A stretch of DNA of 64,000 bases from Acetohalobium arabaticum DSM 5501 (GTDB lineage: Bacteria > Bacillota > Halanaerobiia > Halobacteroidales > Acetohalobiaceae). The stretch is from assembly GCF_000144695.1 (NCBI RefSeq), contig NC_014378.1, positions 124,001 through 188,000 on the forward strand. The letters are read 5' to 3'. This document shows positions 1-7,809 of this stretch, piece by piece. Positions within the stretch are counted from its first letter, which is position 1, and every line of letters starts with the position of its first letter. The translations under genes were made by a program, and so were the position numbers. The notes below the pieces were generated by a model that was not told the DNA's origin, ran no database searches, and saw only the letters and a list, made by a program, of their open reading frames with translations.

Positions 1-116
1 CTGGCTTCTTAGTTGCATTAACTGGTGCAGTAATGACAATGCCTGGTTTACCAAAGGTTCCAGCTGCTGAAGAGATTGATGTTGATGGTGACGGTAATAT
101 TACAGGCTTATTCTAA
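1..116 (+). CDS. fhs: Formate-tetrahydrofolate ligase, C-terminal fragment
   Basis: Only the last 37 residues lie in the window (codons from base 3, stop at 114-116); the gene begins upstream. The end contains [18 protein letters not shown] followed by a terminal GNITGLF, the highly conserved C-terminus of ATP-dependent formate-THF ligase. The enzyme makes 10-formyl-THF in one-carbon metabolism and in the methyl branch of the Wood-Ljungdahl pathway. Identification is by recognition of the conserved tail; the catalytic part is not visible. A strong terminator follows 23 bases later. Confidence 0.88.
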   Translation, partial: GFLVALTGAVMTMPGLPKVPAAEEIDVDGDGNITGLF

Positions 117-138
117 GATAGACAAATAGTTGATTTAT

Positions 139-169
139 ACCTGCGGTCTAATTAGGCCGCAGGTTTTTT
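139..169 (+). terminator. Intrinsic terminator after fhs
   Basis: Perfect 8-bp stem ACCTGCGG (139-146) / CCGCAGGT (157-164), extendable inward, followed by a T run at 164-169. It separates fhs from the pantothenate operon. Its T run overlaps the -35 of the next promoter. Confidence 0.92.
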
Positions 170-196
170 GCTTTTGGAACTTAATGATGCTATAAT
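168..196 (+). promoter_or_regulatory. Sigma-A type promoter of the pantothenate operon
   Basis: TTGCTT (168-173), a 17-base spacer and a perfect TATAAT (191-196). It directs transcription into the pan leader RNA. The -35 lies in the T tract of the preceding terminator, so the two units are packed without spacer. Confidence 0.75.
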
Positions 197-227
197 GTAG
201 ACGATGAAAAAAATTAATATAAATCTT

Positions 228-340
228 TGCTCTACCGCTCAGATCCTGAATAGGACGGAGACGGTTTAAGCAAATTATTATTGGGCTAACTATGGCCAAA
301 TAACCTGCTTAACCGTTACCATTGCGGTTAAGCAGGTTTT
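228..340 (+). promoter_or_regulatory. pan-motif leader RNA with transcription attenuator
   Basis: A stem with bulged adenines lies at 234-265: ACCG/CGGT and CTC/GAG helices, A261 unpaired between them on the 3' side, and a capping TCCT/AGGA hairpin with GAAT loop. This fits the pan motif, an orphan riboswitch candidate known upstream of panB/panC/panD genes. It is followed by a 14-bp intrinsic terminator, 302-315 with 325-338, and TTTT. The 3' strand of the pan stem plus following bases (262-272) can pair with the left terminator arm (306-315) with one bulge, so pan-stem formation and antitermination look mutually exclusive. Assignment to the motif is from structure and genomic position, not from a covariance-model search. 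Confidence 0.8.
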
Positions 341-363
341 ACTTATTATTAGGGGGTGAATCT

Positions 364-1269
364 TTGGAGCAAACAAAAGTAGTAATTATTGGAGCTGGAG
401 CAGTAGGTAAAAGTTTAGGGTATCTATTAGCCAATAATGGCTATCAAGTTCTCGGTTTTATAAGTCGTAGTCTGTCTTCAGCTCAAGAGGGACAGGAGTT
501 GGTTGGAGAAGGAATTGCTACTACAGAGTATGGTGATTTTATTTTAAAGGCAGATTTAATCTTCATTACCACTCCAGATCAGGTGATCAGTCAGATTGCT
601 ACTAAACTTTTTAGGGAAGGATTGGTTAAGAAGGATAGCTGTTTAGTACACTGCAGTGGTGCTCTAACTTCGGAGATTCTATTTTCTGAAGTAGAAAACA
701 TGAATGAAATTGAATATGGTCGGCTTTCTCTACATCCGTTACAGTCAGTTGCTGATGTTAGGAAAGGGATAGAGGCTTTACCTAATTCTTTCTTTACTAT
801 CGAGGGTAATGAAGCAGGAGAAGAGATCGGAAAAAAAGTATTGGATACTTTAGATGCTGATTATACAGTAATCCAGAGCTGTGCTAAGCCGCTCTATCAT
901 GCTGCTGCCTGCGTAGCTTCTAATTACTTAGTAACTATCGTTGACTTAGCATTAAAGATGAATCAACAGGTAGGTATTTCATCTGAAAAGGCTCTGGTAG
1001 GCTTATTACCGTTGATGGAGGGGACACTGCAGAATATCAAAGAGATGGGGATTGTTGAGGCCTTGACCGGTCCTATATCCCGGGGAGATATTAATATAAT
1101 CGAGAATCATTTGGAAGCATTAGAGGAATTTATGCCAGAGAATCTAGATCTATATAAAGAGTTAGGGACTTATACTACAGATATAGCCCGAAGGAAAGGC
1201 AGTATTAATCAAGATAAGGTAATTAAACTTAAAAAGCTACTTGATCAGGAGGGAATAAAAGATGAGTAA
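364..1269 (+). CDS. Rossmann-like DUF2520 oxidoreductase, candidate ketopantoate reductase
   Basis: A 301-residue protein with an N-terminal dinucleotide-binding Rossmann fold (GAGAVG at residues 10-15 after a beta strand) and a helical C-terminal half as in DUF2520/COG5495 proteins. The start is a TTG at 364, preceded by AGGGGGTGA; the longer reading frame would begin inside the attenuator stem and is rejected. It is the first gene of the pantothenate operon and overlaps panB by 8 bases. PanB makes ketopantoate and PanC needs pantoate, yet no PanE-type reductase is present here, so this protein is the natural candidate for the NADPH-dependent reduction (compare the alternative reductase PanG). 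The substrate is inferred from context only. Confidence 0.78.
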   Translation: MEQTKVVIIGAGAVGKSLGYLLANNGYQVLGFISRSLSSAQEGQELVGEGIATTEYGDFILKADLIFITTPDQVISQIATKLFREGLVKKDSCLVHCSGALTSEILFSEVENMNEIEYGRLSLHPLQSVADVRKGIEALPNSFFTIEGNEAGEEIGKKVLDTLDADYTVIQSCAKPLYHAAACVASNYLVTIVDLALKMNQQVGISSEKALVGLLPLMEGTLQNIKEMGIVEALTGPISRGDINIIENHLEALEEFMPENLDLYKELGTYTTDIARRKGSINQDKVIKLKKLLDQEGIKDE

Positions 1270-2062
1270 GGTTACAGTAACAGATTTAAAAACAAAGAAA
1301 GAAGCAGGGGAAAGAATTACAATGTTGACTGCCTATGACTATCCTATGGCCAAAGCTATAGATGAAGCGGGGATTGATATAATCTTAGTAGGAGACTCTT
1401 TAGGCATGGTGGTTTTGGGCTATGATGATACTTTAGCAGTTACGATTGGAGATATGATCCATCATACTAAGGCTGTAAATAGAGGAGTAAAAGATGCATT
1501 AGTAGTTACTGATATGCCCTTTATGTCTTATAAGACTGGAGATATCAGCCAGACAGTCAAAAATGCAGGACGGATTATTAAAGAAAGCGGAGCCCAGGCA
1601 GTAAAAGTAGAAGGCGGTAGTGAAGTAGTAGCCGAGATTGAAGCAGTTGTCAAAGCCGGAATTCCAGTCATGGGACATTTAGGTTTAACTCCCCAATCAA
1701 TTAATCAGTTCGGCGGTTTTAAGGTACAGGGTAAGGAGAGCGAAGCTGCTCAGAAATTGATTACTGATGCCAAAGCCTTAGAAGAAGCAGGTATCTTTGC
1801 TTTAGTTTTAGAATGTATTCCTGCTGTTTTAACTAAAGAAGTTACAGAAGCAGTAGAGGTTCCTACTATCGGTATTGGAGCAGGAAAGGAATCTGATGGT
1901 CAGGTTTTAGTAACTCAGGATCTGCTGGGTATCTTTGCTAACTTTACTCCTAAATTTGTTAGAAAGTATGCTGATTTGAATGACGAGATCAAGACAGCAT
2001 TGAAAGATTATAAAAAGGATGTTGAAACTGGAGAGTTTCCAAGTCAGAAGGAAAGCTTTTAG
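1262..2062 (+). CDS. panB: 3-methyl-2-oxobutanoate hydroxymethyltransferase
   Basis: A 266-residue cytosolic enzyme that transfers a hydroxymethyl group from 5,10-methylene-THF to 2-oxoisovalerate, giving ketopantoate, the first step to pantothenate. The metal-ligand motif GDSLGM (Asp45) and the TDMPF motif (Asp84) are present, as are HLGLTPQS and LECIP. Length is usual for PanB. The ATG overlaps the end of the DUF2520 gene and has an AGGAGG site just upstream, indicating translational coupling. It belongs to the operon controlled by the pan leader RNA. Confidence 0.97.
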   Translation: MSKVTVTDLKTKKEAGERITMLTAYDYPMAKAIDEAGIDIILVGDSLGMVVLGYDDTLAVTIGDMIHHTKAVNRGVKDALVVTDMPFMSYKTGDISQTVKNAGRIIKESGAQAVKVEGGSEVVAEIEAVVKAGIPVMGHLGLTPQSINQFGGFKVQGKESEAAQKLITDAKALEEAGIFALVLECIPAVLTKEVTEAVEVPTIGIGAGKESDGQVLVTQDLLGIFANFTPKFVRKYADLNDEIKTALKDYKKDVETGEFPSQKESF

Positions 2063-2094
2063 ATAGATTTTTAATTAAATAGGAGGTAAAAATA

Positions 2095-2943
2095 ATGGAG
2101 CTTTGTAAAAGTATTGATGAAGTACGGGACTTTATTGGAAAGCAGCAGAAAGCTGGAAAAGAAGTAGGTTTGGTACCGACAATGGGTTATTTCCATCAAG
2201 GCCATTTAGCTTTGATGGAGAAGGCTAGAGAGGAGAATGATATAGTAGTAGTTAGCCTCTTTGTTAATCCCACTCAGTTTGGTCCTGATGAGGATTATAA
2301 TGAGTATCCTCGCGATTTAGATAGAGATTTAGAATTAGCTGAAGAAGCAGGAGTAGATATAGTCTTTGCTCCAGAGGCTGACGAGGTCTACTTGTCTCAG
2401 GCAGCAACCAAAGTAATGGTAGAAGGCTTGACAGATTATCTCTGTGGTGCTGCTAGAGAGGGACACTTTACCGGTGTCTGTACTATTGTTACTAAGCTGT
2501 TTAATATTATTGATCCTGATCGGGCTTACTTTGGCCAGAAGGATGCCCAACAGGTATTAGTAATCAAGAGGTTAGTTAAGGATCTGAACTTTGATTTAGA
2601 GATAGTAACAGTGACAATTCAGCGTGAAGAAGATGGCCTGGCTATCAGTTCGCGTAATAAATACCTGGACTCTAAGGAAAGGGAAGCAGCGACAATTCTA
2701 TATCAGACTCTACAGCTGGCTAAAGACTTAATTAATCAGGGAAAAAGAGATGCTGAAGCTGTTAAAGAAAGATTAATCAATAAGATTGAGGCTGAACCAT
2801 TAGCAGAGATCGACTATGTAGAGATAGTAGACCAATCTACTTTAGAGCCATTAGTAGAAATTAAGGGCGAGGTATTGATGGCTCTGGCTGTCTATATCGG
2901 CGATACTAGATTGATAGATAACTTAATGCTGGAGGTGAATTAG
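2095..2943 (+). CDS. panC: Pantoate-beta-alanine ligase (pantothenate synthetase)
   Basis: A 282-residue ATP-dependent ligase that joins D-pantoate and beta-alanine through a pantoyl-adenylate. Nucleotidylyltransferase signatures are clear: [10 protein letters not shown] (the HxGH at residues 34-37), [16 protein letters not shown] and the ISSRN loop near the C-terminal half. Full length for the family. It follows panB by 32 bases with an AGGAGG ribosome binding site, and panD starts 4 bases after its stop. Confidence 0.97.
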   Translation: MELCKSIDEVRDFIGKQQKAGKEVGLVPTMGYFHQGHLALMEKAREENDIVVVSLFVNPTQFGPDEDYNEYPRDLDRDLELAEEAGVDIVFAPEADEVYLSQAATKVMVEGLTDYLCGAAREGHFTGVCTIVTKLFNIIDPDRAYFGQKDAQQVLVIKRLVKDLNFDLEIVTVTIQREEDGLAISSRNKYLDSKEREAATILYQTLQLAKDLINQGKRDAEAVKERLINKIEAEPLAEIDYVEIVDQSTLEPLVEIKGEVLMALAVYIGDTRLIDNLMLEVN

Positions 2944-2947
2944 ACTC

Positions 2948-3301
2948 ATGATGCGGATGATGCATAAATCGAAGATCCATCGGGCAAGAGTGACTGAAGC
3001 AAATCTGGATTATGTGGGCAGCATAACTATTGATAGAGACTTAATTGAAGCGGCAGATATTTTACCTAATGAGAGAGTGCAGGTAGTTAATAATAATAAT
3101 GGAGCTAGATTTGAAACCTATGTCATTGCTGGCGAACGCGGTTCGGGTGTTGTCTGTCTCAATGGAGCAGCAGCCAGAAAGGTTCAACCGGGGGATGAAG
3201 TCATAATAATCTCTTATGGTCTTATGAAGGATAATGCTGCTCGAGACTTAGAACCGAAAGTGATCTTAGTAGATGAGAATAACCGAATTATTAAATCTTA
3301 A
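2948..3301 (+). CDS. panD: Aspartate 1-decarboxylase proenzyme
   Basis: A 117-residue pyruvoyl enzyme that makes beta-alanine from aspartate for PanC. The self-cleavage site is Gly24-Ser25 within YVGSITID; Ser25 becomes the pyruvoyl group of the alpha chain. The conserved KSKIHRA start region and the NGAAAR motif are present. Two in-frame ATGs occur at 2948 and 2951; 2948 gives better spacing from GGAGGTG at 2931-2937. Last gene of the operon, so all steps from oxoisovalerate and aspartate to pantothenate are covered if the DUF2520 protein is the reductase. Confidence 0.96.
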   Translation: MMRMMHKSKIHRARVTEANLDYVGSITIDRDLIEAADILPNERVQVVNNNNGARFETYVIAGERGSGVVCLNGAAARKVQPGDEVIIISYGLMKDNAARDLEPKVILVDENNRIIKS

Positions 3302-3307
3302 GTTTAG

Positions 3308-3336
3308 TTGACAGAATATCAGTGATTATATATAAT
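3308..3336 (+). promoter_or_regulatory. Consensus promoter of birA-coaX-dusB
   Basis: TTGACA (3308-3313), 17-base spacer, TATAAT (3331-3336): a perfect sigma-A type consensus 35 bases before the birA start. No terminator was seen between panD and this promoter, so read-through from the pan operon is possible. Confidence 0.85.
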
Positions 3337-3371
3337 TGAAGCAAAATTAATTAAACTGTAGGTGAGATATA

Positions 3372-4367
3372 ATGTCCCAAACTTCTAAGCGTAAACAACG
3401 AGTACTTAGGATATTACATAAGAATCGAGACCAATATATTTCTGGCCAGGAATTGAGCGATAGGCTGGAGGTATCACGGACTGCTGTCTGGAAGTATATT
3501 CAATCCTTGCGTGAACAGGGATATGTAATTGATTCTTCTTCTAGACTGGGCTACTGTCTAGTAAAAGCTCCTGATATTCTGTCGCCAGAAGAGATAAAGA
3601 AGGATTTAAAGACTGATCTATTAGGCTGTGAAGTGATCTATCAAGAAGAAGTAAAATCTACTAATTCACTAGCAAAATCAGAAGCTAGACAGGAAGCTGA
3701 GGAAGGAACAGTTATTGTGGCTAAAGAGCAGGTTGGCGGCAAGGGCCGTTTGGGCAGAGAATACTTCTGTCCGCCGGGAGGGATCTGGTTTTCAGTTATT
3801 CTCCGGCCTAATATGAAGCCGGACTCTGCTTCTCAATTCAGTTTTGTAGCAGTAGTGGCTTTAGCCAAAACAATTGATGAATTAACTGATTCAGTTCCAG
3901 AAATTAAATGGCCGAATGATGTGTTGATTAATGGGAAGAAGGTTAGCGGTATTTTAACTGAAATGAGTGCTGAAATTGATCAGATAGATTATTTAGTACT
4001 TGGAATTGGAGTTAATTTGAATATAGCTGTGGATGAATTTCCATCAGACTTAAAGAATAAAGCTACCTCTATTCAAGAGGAATCAGGACAACAGATTCCC
4101 AAATTGAATTTCTTTTTATCTCTTTTAGAGCAATTAGAGGAGGAATACTTTAAATTACAAACGGAGGGGTTCGAAAAGATTATAGAGGGCTGGAAAGAAT
4201 ATAATATCACTTTAGGAAATGAAGTAACAGTTACCAGTAATAATGAAGTGTTGACAGGACAAGCAGTAGACGTTGATAATAAAGGTAGATTATTAGTAGA
4301 ATTACCTAATGGTACTATGAAGAAAGTGGTTGCTGGTGATGTAACTTTAAATACTGAATATAATTAA
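3372..4367 (+). CDS. birA: Bifunctional biotin operon repressor / biotin-[acetyl-CoA-carboxylase] ligase
   Basis: A 331-residue protein. Residues 1-65 form a winged helix-turn-helix (ISGQELSDRLEVSRTAVWKY), so the repressor domain is retained. The ligase domain has the biotinyl-5'-AMP loop GGKGRLGRE (residues 122-130), the KWPNDVL motif with the following Lys, and a C-terminal SH3-like domain ending in KKVVAGDVTL. It activates biotin with ATP and attaches it to carrier proteins. No biotin synthesis genes are adjacent; the neighbours are other cofactor genes. Confidence 0.95.
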   Translation: MSQTSKRKQRVLRILHKNRDQYISGQELSDRLEVSRTAVWKYIQSLREQGYVIDSSSRLGYCLVKAPDILSPEEIKKDLKTDLLGCEVIYQEEVKSTNSLAKSEARQEAEEGTVIVAKEQVGGKGRLGREYFCPPGGIWFSVILRPNMKPDSASQFSFVAVVALAKTIDELTDSVPEIKWPNDVLINGKKVSGILTEMSAEIDQIDYLVLGIGVNLNIAVDEFPSDLKNKATSIQEESGQQIPKLNFFLSLLEQLEEEYFKLQTEGFEKIIEGWKEYNITLGNEVTVTSNNEVLTGQAVDVDNKGRLLVELPNGTMKKVVAGDVTLNTEYN

Positions 4368-4409
4368 GGTTAAAAAATGTAATCAAGAGAGTTTGAAGGG
4401 GAGACAGAG

Positions 4410-5174
4410 ATGATTTTAGCTATTGATGTGGGAAATACTAATACTGTATTAGGGGTTTTTGCTGATGAAGACCTATTAGTAGATTGGAGAATATCTACTG
4501 ATCGGTATAAAACAGCTGATGAATATGGAATGTTATTCTTTGATCTCTTTAATTATAATGATTTAAAGGCTGATGATATAGAAAGGATAATTATTTCCTG
4601 TGTAGTTCCCTCAGTAGTAAATGCTTTAGAGGAGGTAGCCATCAAGTATTTTGGAGTTGAACCTCTAATTGTAGGTCCCGGAATTAAGACCGCAATGGAT
4701 ATTAAAATAGAGAATCCCAAAGAGGTAGGGGCTGACAGAATTGTTAATGCTGTAGCTGCCTATAACTTATATGGAGGACCAGTGATTGTAGTTGATTTTG
4801 GAACAGCTACTACTTTCTGTTTAATTTCAGAGCAGGGGAATTACTTAGGCGGTGCTATTGCACCCGGAATAGATATTTCTATGGATGCCTTATTTAGCTA
4901 TGCTGATAAGTTACCTAAAGTGGAATTAGAAAAGCCGGAGAGTGTAATTGGTAAGAATACTTTAGACAGTTTAAAGGCGGGAATTATCTATGGTGCTGTG
5001 GGACAGGTTGATGGTGTAGTAAGAGAGATTAAAGCTGATTTAGACCAGGAGGCTGAAGTTATAGCTACTGGTGGTTTGGCAGATTTAGTTAGCGATGAGT
5101 CTGAAGAGATCGATCGGACCAATTCTTTGCTTACTTTACAGGGTCTGCGCATGATTTCAGAATTAAATAGCTAA
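4410..5174 (+). CDS. coaX: Type III pantothenate kinase
   Basis: A 254-residue ASKHA-fold kinase that phosphorylates pantothenate in the first step of CoA synthesis. DVGNTN (residues 6-11) is the phosphate-binding loop; GADRIVNAVAA and VDFGTATTF are further CoaX signatures. Usual length. RBS is GAAGGGGAG before the ATG. It directly follows birA and lies about 1.1 kb from the panBCD genes, linking pantothenate synthesis to CoA production. Type III kinases are not feedback-inhibited by CoA, so regulation may fall on the pan leader RNA (inference). Confidence 0.96.
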   Translation: MILAIDVGNTNTVLGVFADEDLLVDWRISTDRYKTADEYGMLFFDLFNYNDLKADDIERIIISCVVPSVVNALEEVAIKYFGVEPLIVGPGIKTAMDIKIENPKEVGADRIVNAVAAYNLYGGPVIVVDFGTATTFCLISEQGNYLGGAIAPGIDISMDALFSYADKLPKVELEKPESVIGKNTLDSLKAGIIYGAVGQVDGVVREIKADLDQEAEVIATGGLADLVSDESEEIDRTNSLLTLQGLRMISELNS

Positions 5175-5192
5175 TGATGGAGGGAGTAATTG

Positions 5193-6161
5193 ATGGAGAT
5201 AGGAGAAGTGGAATTGGATAATCCGGTTATGTTAGCACCTATGGCTGGAGTAACAGACCTGCCTTTCCGCAGAATAGTCAAGGAGTTCGGTTGTGGATTA
5301 GTCTGTACTGAGATGGTCAGTGCTAAAGGATTGGTTTATGGCAGTTCGCGAACAGAAGAGTTATTGACTATCAGTGATCAGGAGCGGCCAGTCTCACTAC
5401 AGATTTTTGGTTCAGAACCAGAGATAATGGCTGAAGCAGTAGAGAAGATTGAAGAATATAGACCGGATATTATAGATGTAAACTTAGGCTGTCCAACTCC
5501 CAAAATTGTCAAGGGTGGAGCTGGGTCTGTCTTAATGAAGGAACCTGATTTAGTAGGCCGAATCGTAGATGCTTTAGTTAGAGCAACTGAGATTCCTATT
5601 ACTGTTAAGATGAGAAAAGGCTGGGATGAGGATCATGTTAATGCTGTAGAGATTGCTCAAACTGCTGAAGAAAGTGGAGTCCAGGCAGTAGCAGTCCACG
5701 GTAGGACTAGAGAACAGTTTTATAAGGGAGAAGCTGATTGGAATATTATAAAAGAAGTGAAAGAAGCAGTAGAAGTTCCAGTGATCGGTAATGGAGATAT
5801 CTTTAGCCCACAGGATGCTGAAGAGATGATTGATACTACAGGCTGTGATGGGGTAATGATTGCGCGGGGAGCACAGGGTAATCCCTGGATTTTCAAGCGT
5901 ACGCTTCATTATTTAGAGACAGGCGAATTATTGCCGCCGCCTACTATTCAGGAAAGAATTGAGATGGTAGTTAGGCATTTAGAAGCTTTAGTTGACTATA
6001 AAGGAGAATATATAGCCGTTAGAGAGATGCGCAGACATACTGTCCAATACATCAAAGGACTATATAACTGTACTGAAGTTAAACAGAAGGTAAATCAGGC
6101 AGAAACAGAAGAAGAGTTAAAAGAAATATTACATAATTATAAAAGAGAACTTATGGATTAA
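5193..6161 (+). CDS. dusB: tRNA-dihydrouridine synthase (DusB family)
   Basis: A 322-residue FMN-dependent TIM-barrel enzyme reducing uridines in the tRNA D-loop. It opens with MLAPMAGVTDLPFRR; the catalytic Cys100 lies in VNLGCPTPK, and ITVKMRKGW and IGNGDI are FMN/substrate motifs. The ATG at 5193 is preferred over a TTG three bases earlier because GGAGGGA at 5179-5185 then has good spacing. Last gene of the birA operon; a strong terminator follows immediately. In many Firmicutes dusB is directly followed by greA-lysS; here 2.9 kb separate them. Confidence 0.94.
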   Translation: MEIGEVELDNPVMLAPMAGVTDLPFRRIVKEFGCGLVCTEMVSAKGLVYGSSRTEELLTISDQERPVSLQIFGSEPEIMAEAVEKIEEYRPDIIDVNLGCPTPKIVKGGAGSVLMKEPDLVGRIVDALVRATEIPITVKMRKGWDEDHVNAVEIAQTAEESGVQAVAVHGRTREQFYKGEADWNIIKEVKEAVEVPVIGNGDIFSPQDAEEMIDTTGCDGVMIARGAQGNPWIFKRTLHYLETGELLPPPTIQERIEMVVRHLEALVDYKGEYIAVREMRRHTVQYIKGLYNCTEVKQKVNQAETEEELKEILHNYKRELMD

Positions 6162-6164
6162 ATT

Positions 6165-6202
6165 AAGCTCTGATGTAGGCTATCTACATTAGAGCTTTTT
6201 TT
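6165..6202 (+). terminator. Intrinsic terminator after dusB
   Basis: A 14-bp near-perfect stem, 6165-6178 with 6184-6197 (AAGCTCT...AGAGCTT ends), short loop, and a run of seven T. It starts 3 bases after the dusB stop codon. Confidence 0.93.
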
Positions 6203-6877
6203 ATGATATGGGAAATTATACTTCTTGCAAGTTGTAGATGACTTTCATCATAAAATTAAATTGATATATTGTTGCAGTTTAGAGTTGATATCTTGCAAAC
6301 GCTCCGGAAATCAGCCCTAGTTACTCAGCAGTAAATAAATCTTAGTGTTATGATTTAAAGATTCCGCTTTATATATTAACTATTCTCTCTTGTGGGACTG
6401 CTTTAAAGTCGCTTTTTGCAAGATATCAACTAAATTGTGCAAAATTATTCGAGGGACGTGTTTAAAACCAGATCAATGAAATTTCTATGCTGGATATGTT
6501 TATAGCGATTCTCATTGGGGATAACAATAGCAATATATCCTATTACAAATAGTCAACATTTCTCTGGAGCGACTCTTAAAACTGACTCGGAACCAGGGAT
6601 GGTGGAGAGTCAGTTTTTGAGAATGAGTGAGACAGGACGTCGAACGAATGGCAAGCGTAAGAGATTTGTTGACTATAATTTGCAATATCATGAAAGAAAC
6701 TATATTAGCTGCAAATGAAAAGTGACACAATATATCAATATCCTTTCAAAGAATAGTAGAGTTAAACCTATAAAAGCGTACTCAGCAGACCATTTTTTCG
6801 GTATAATTATCCTCAAACTTCACATATTAAATAAAAGCTTAATTATAATAGGATAAATGTAATCAGAGGTGTGAAGT
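6203..6877. other. Gene-poor stretch with nested inverted repeats, function unknown
   Basis: No convincing coding region: the two opposing frames of about 70 codons at 6512-6730 mirror each other and resemble nothing I recognise. Three inverted repeats are visible: a 13-bp pair ATTGATATATTGT (6260-6272) / ACAATATATCAAT (6727-6739); a 17-bp pair AGTTGATATCTTGCAAA (6283-6299) and its exact complement (6415-6431); and an 11-bp pair AAAACTGACTC (6578-6588) / GAGTCAGTTTT (6607-6617). It could be a MITE-like or decayed mobile element, or a structured non-coding RNA. A TATAAT at 6844-6849 probably belongs to the promoter of the next gene. Confidence 0.5.
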
Positions 6878-7786
6878 ATGAATAAAATAGTTAGTGTTAG
6901 TTTAGGCTCTTCTGCTAGAGATCATGTAGTAGAAACAGAAATTTCAGATGAGGTCTTTCGATTAGAAAGAATAGGAACTGATGGCGACCTGCAGAAAGCC
7001 AAAAAACTTTTTACTGAATTAGATGGGGAAGTAGCTGCTTTGGGAATGGGCGGTATAGATTTACATATCTATACCCAAGATAGTAAATATAAATTACAAG
7101 ATGCTGCTAAATTAATAGCTGATGTTGGAGAGACGCCGGTGGTTGACGGCAGCGGTTTGAAGATGACATTAGAAAAGAGAATTATATCTGATTTGAAGCA
7201 GGATTATGGTTTGGATTTAGCAGATAAGAATATTTTACTGACTAGTGCGGCAGATAGATTTGGCATGGCGTCAGTTTTTGATAAATTAGGAGGTAATGTT
7301 TATTATGGAGACTTAATATTTGGTTTAAATTTACCGTTACCTATTAAGTCTCTAAAGACTATAGATTATGCTATTAAATTATTAGGGCCGGTTATAAGCA
7401 GACTTCCTTTTAAGTTATTATATCCAACAGGAAGTAAGCAGGAGACTACAGGAAGTAATAAATATCAGAAGTATTATCAGTGGGCTGATATAATTGCTGG
7501 AGACTTTCATTTAATTAAGAAGTATCTTCCTTATAATTTGGATGATAAGATAGTAATTACCAATACAGTAACTGATGATGATATTGCTATGTTACAGAAA
7601 AGGGGAGTAAGACTATTAATTACTACTACTCCAGAATTGAAGGGGAGATCTTTTGGAACCAATTTATTAGAAGCAGTGTTTGTTTCTCTAATAGATAAGC
7701 CTGTTAGAGCAATCAAATCCAATGATTACCTTGCTCTAATGGACCAATTAGATTTTAAGCCTAGATTAGAAGTTTTGAATAGCTAA
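6878..7786 (+). CDS. Quinate 5-dehydrogenase-like protein of unknown function
   Basis: A 302-residue soluble protein starting VSVSLGSSARDH, with IGTDGD, ALGMGGIDL, VVDGSGLK and FPFKLLYPTG-like blocks (here LPFKLLYPTG). I recognise it as a family that databases label quinate 5-dehydrogenase, but I see no clear dinucleotide-binding glycine motif and the label has weak support. RBS AGAGGTGTGAAG precedes the ATG. It is followed after 23 bases by an AAR-like dehydrogenase; the two look like a functional pair. No quinate or shikimate genes are near, so a role in quinate metabolism is doubtful. Confidence 0.7.
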   Translation: MNKIVSVSLGSSARDHVVETEISDEVFRLERIGTDGDLQKAKKLFTELDGEVAALGMGGIDLHIYTQDSKYKLQDAAKLIADVGETPVVDGSGLKMTLEKRIISDLKQDYGLDLADKNILLTSAADRFGMASVFDKLGGNVYYGDLIFGLNLPLPIKSLKTIDYAIKLLGPVISRLPFKLLYPTGSKQETTGSNKYQKYYQWADIIAGDFHLIKKYLPYNLDDKIVITNTVTDDDIAMLQKRGVRLLITTTPELKGRSFGTNLLEAVFVSLIDKPVRAIKSNDYLALMDQLDFKPRLEVLNS

Positions 7787-7809
7787 AGGTAAGATAGGGA
7801 GGGGATTTT

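Noticed and set aside
322-363. N-terminal extension of the DUF2520 gene from ATG 322
   Set aside because: It would start inside the attenuator stem; TTG 364 has a good ribosome binding site and begins the conserved Rossmann strand.
6512-6730. Two opposing small open frames (67 and 72 codons)
   Set aside because: They mirror each other, have no clear ribosome binding site and match no family I know; they look like chance frames.
6203-6877. tmRNA, RNase P RNA or SRP RNA in the gap
   Set aside because: None of the diagnostic segments of these RNAs were found on either strand.
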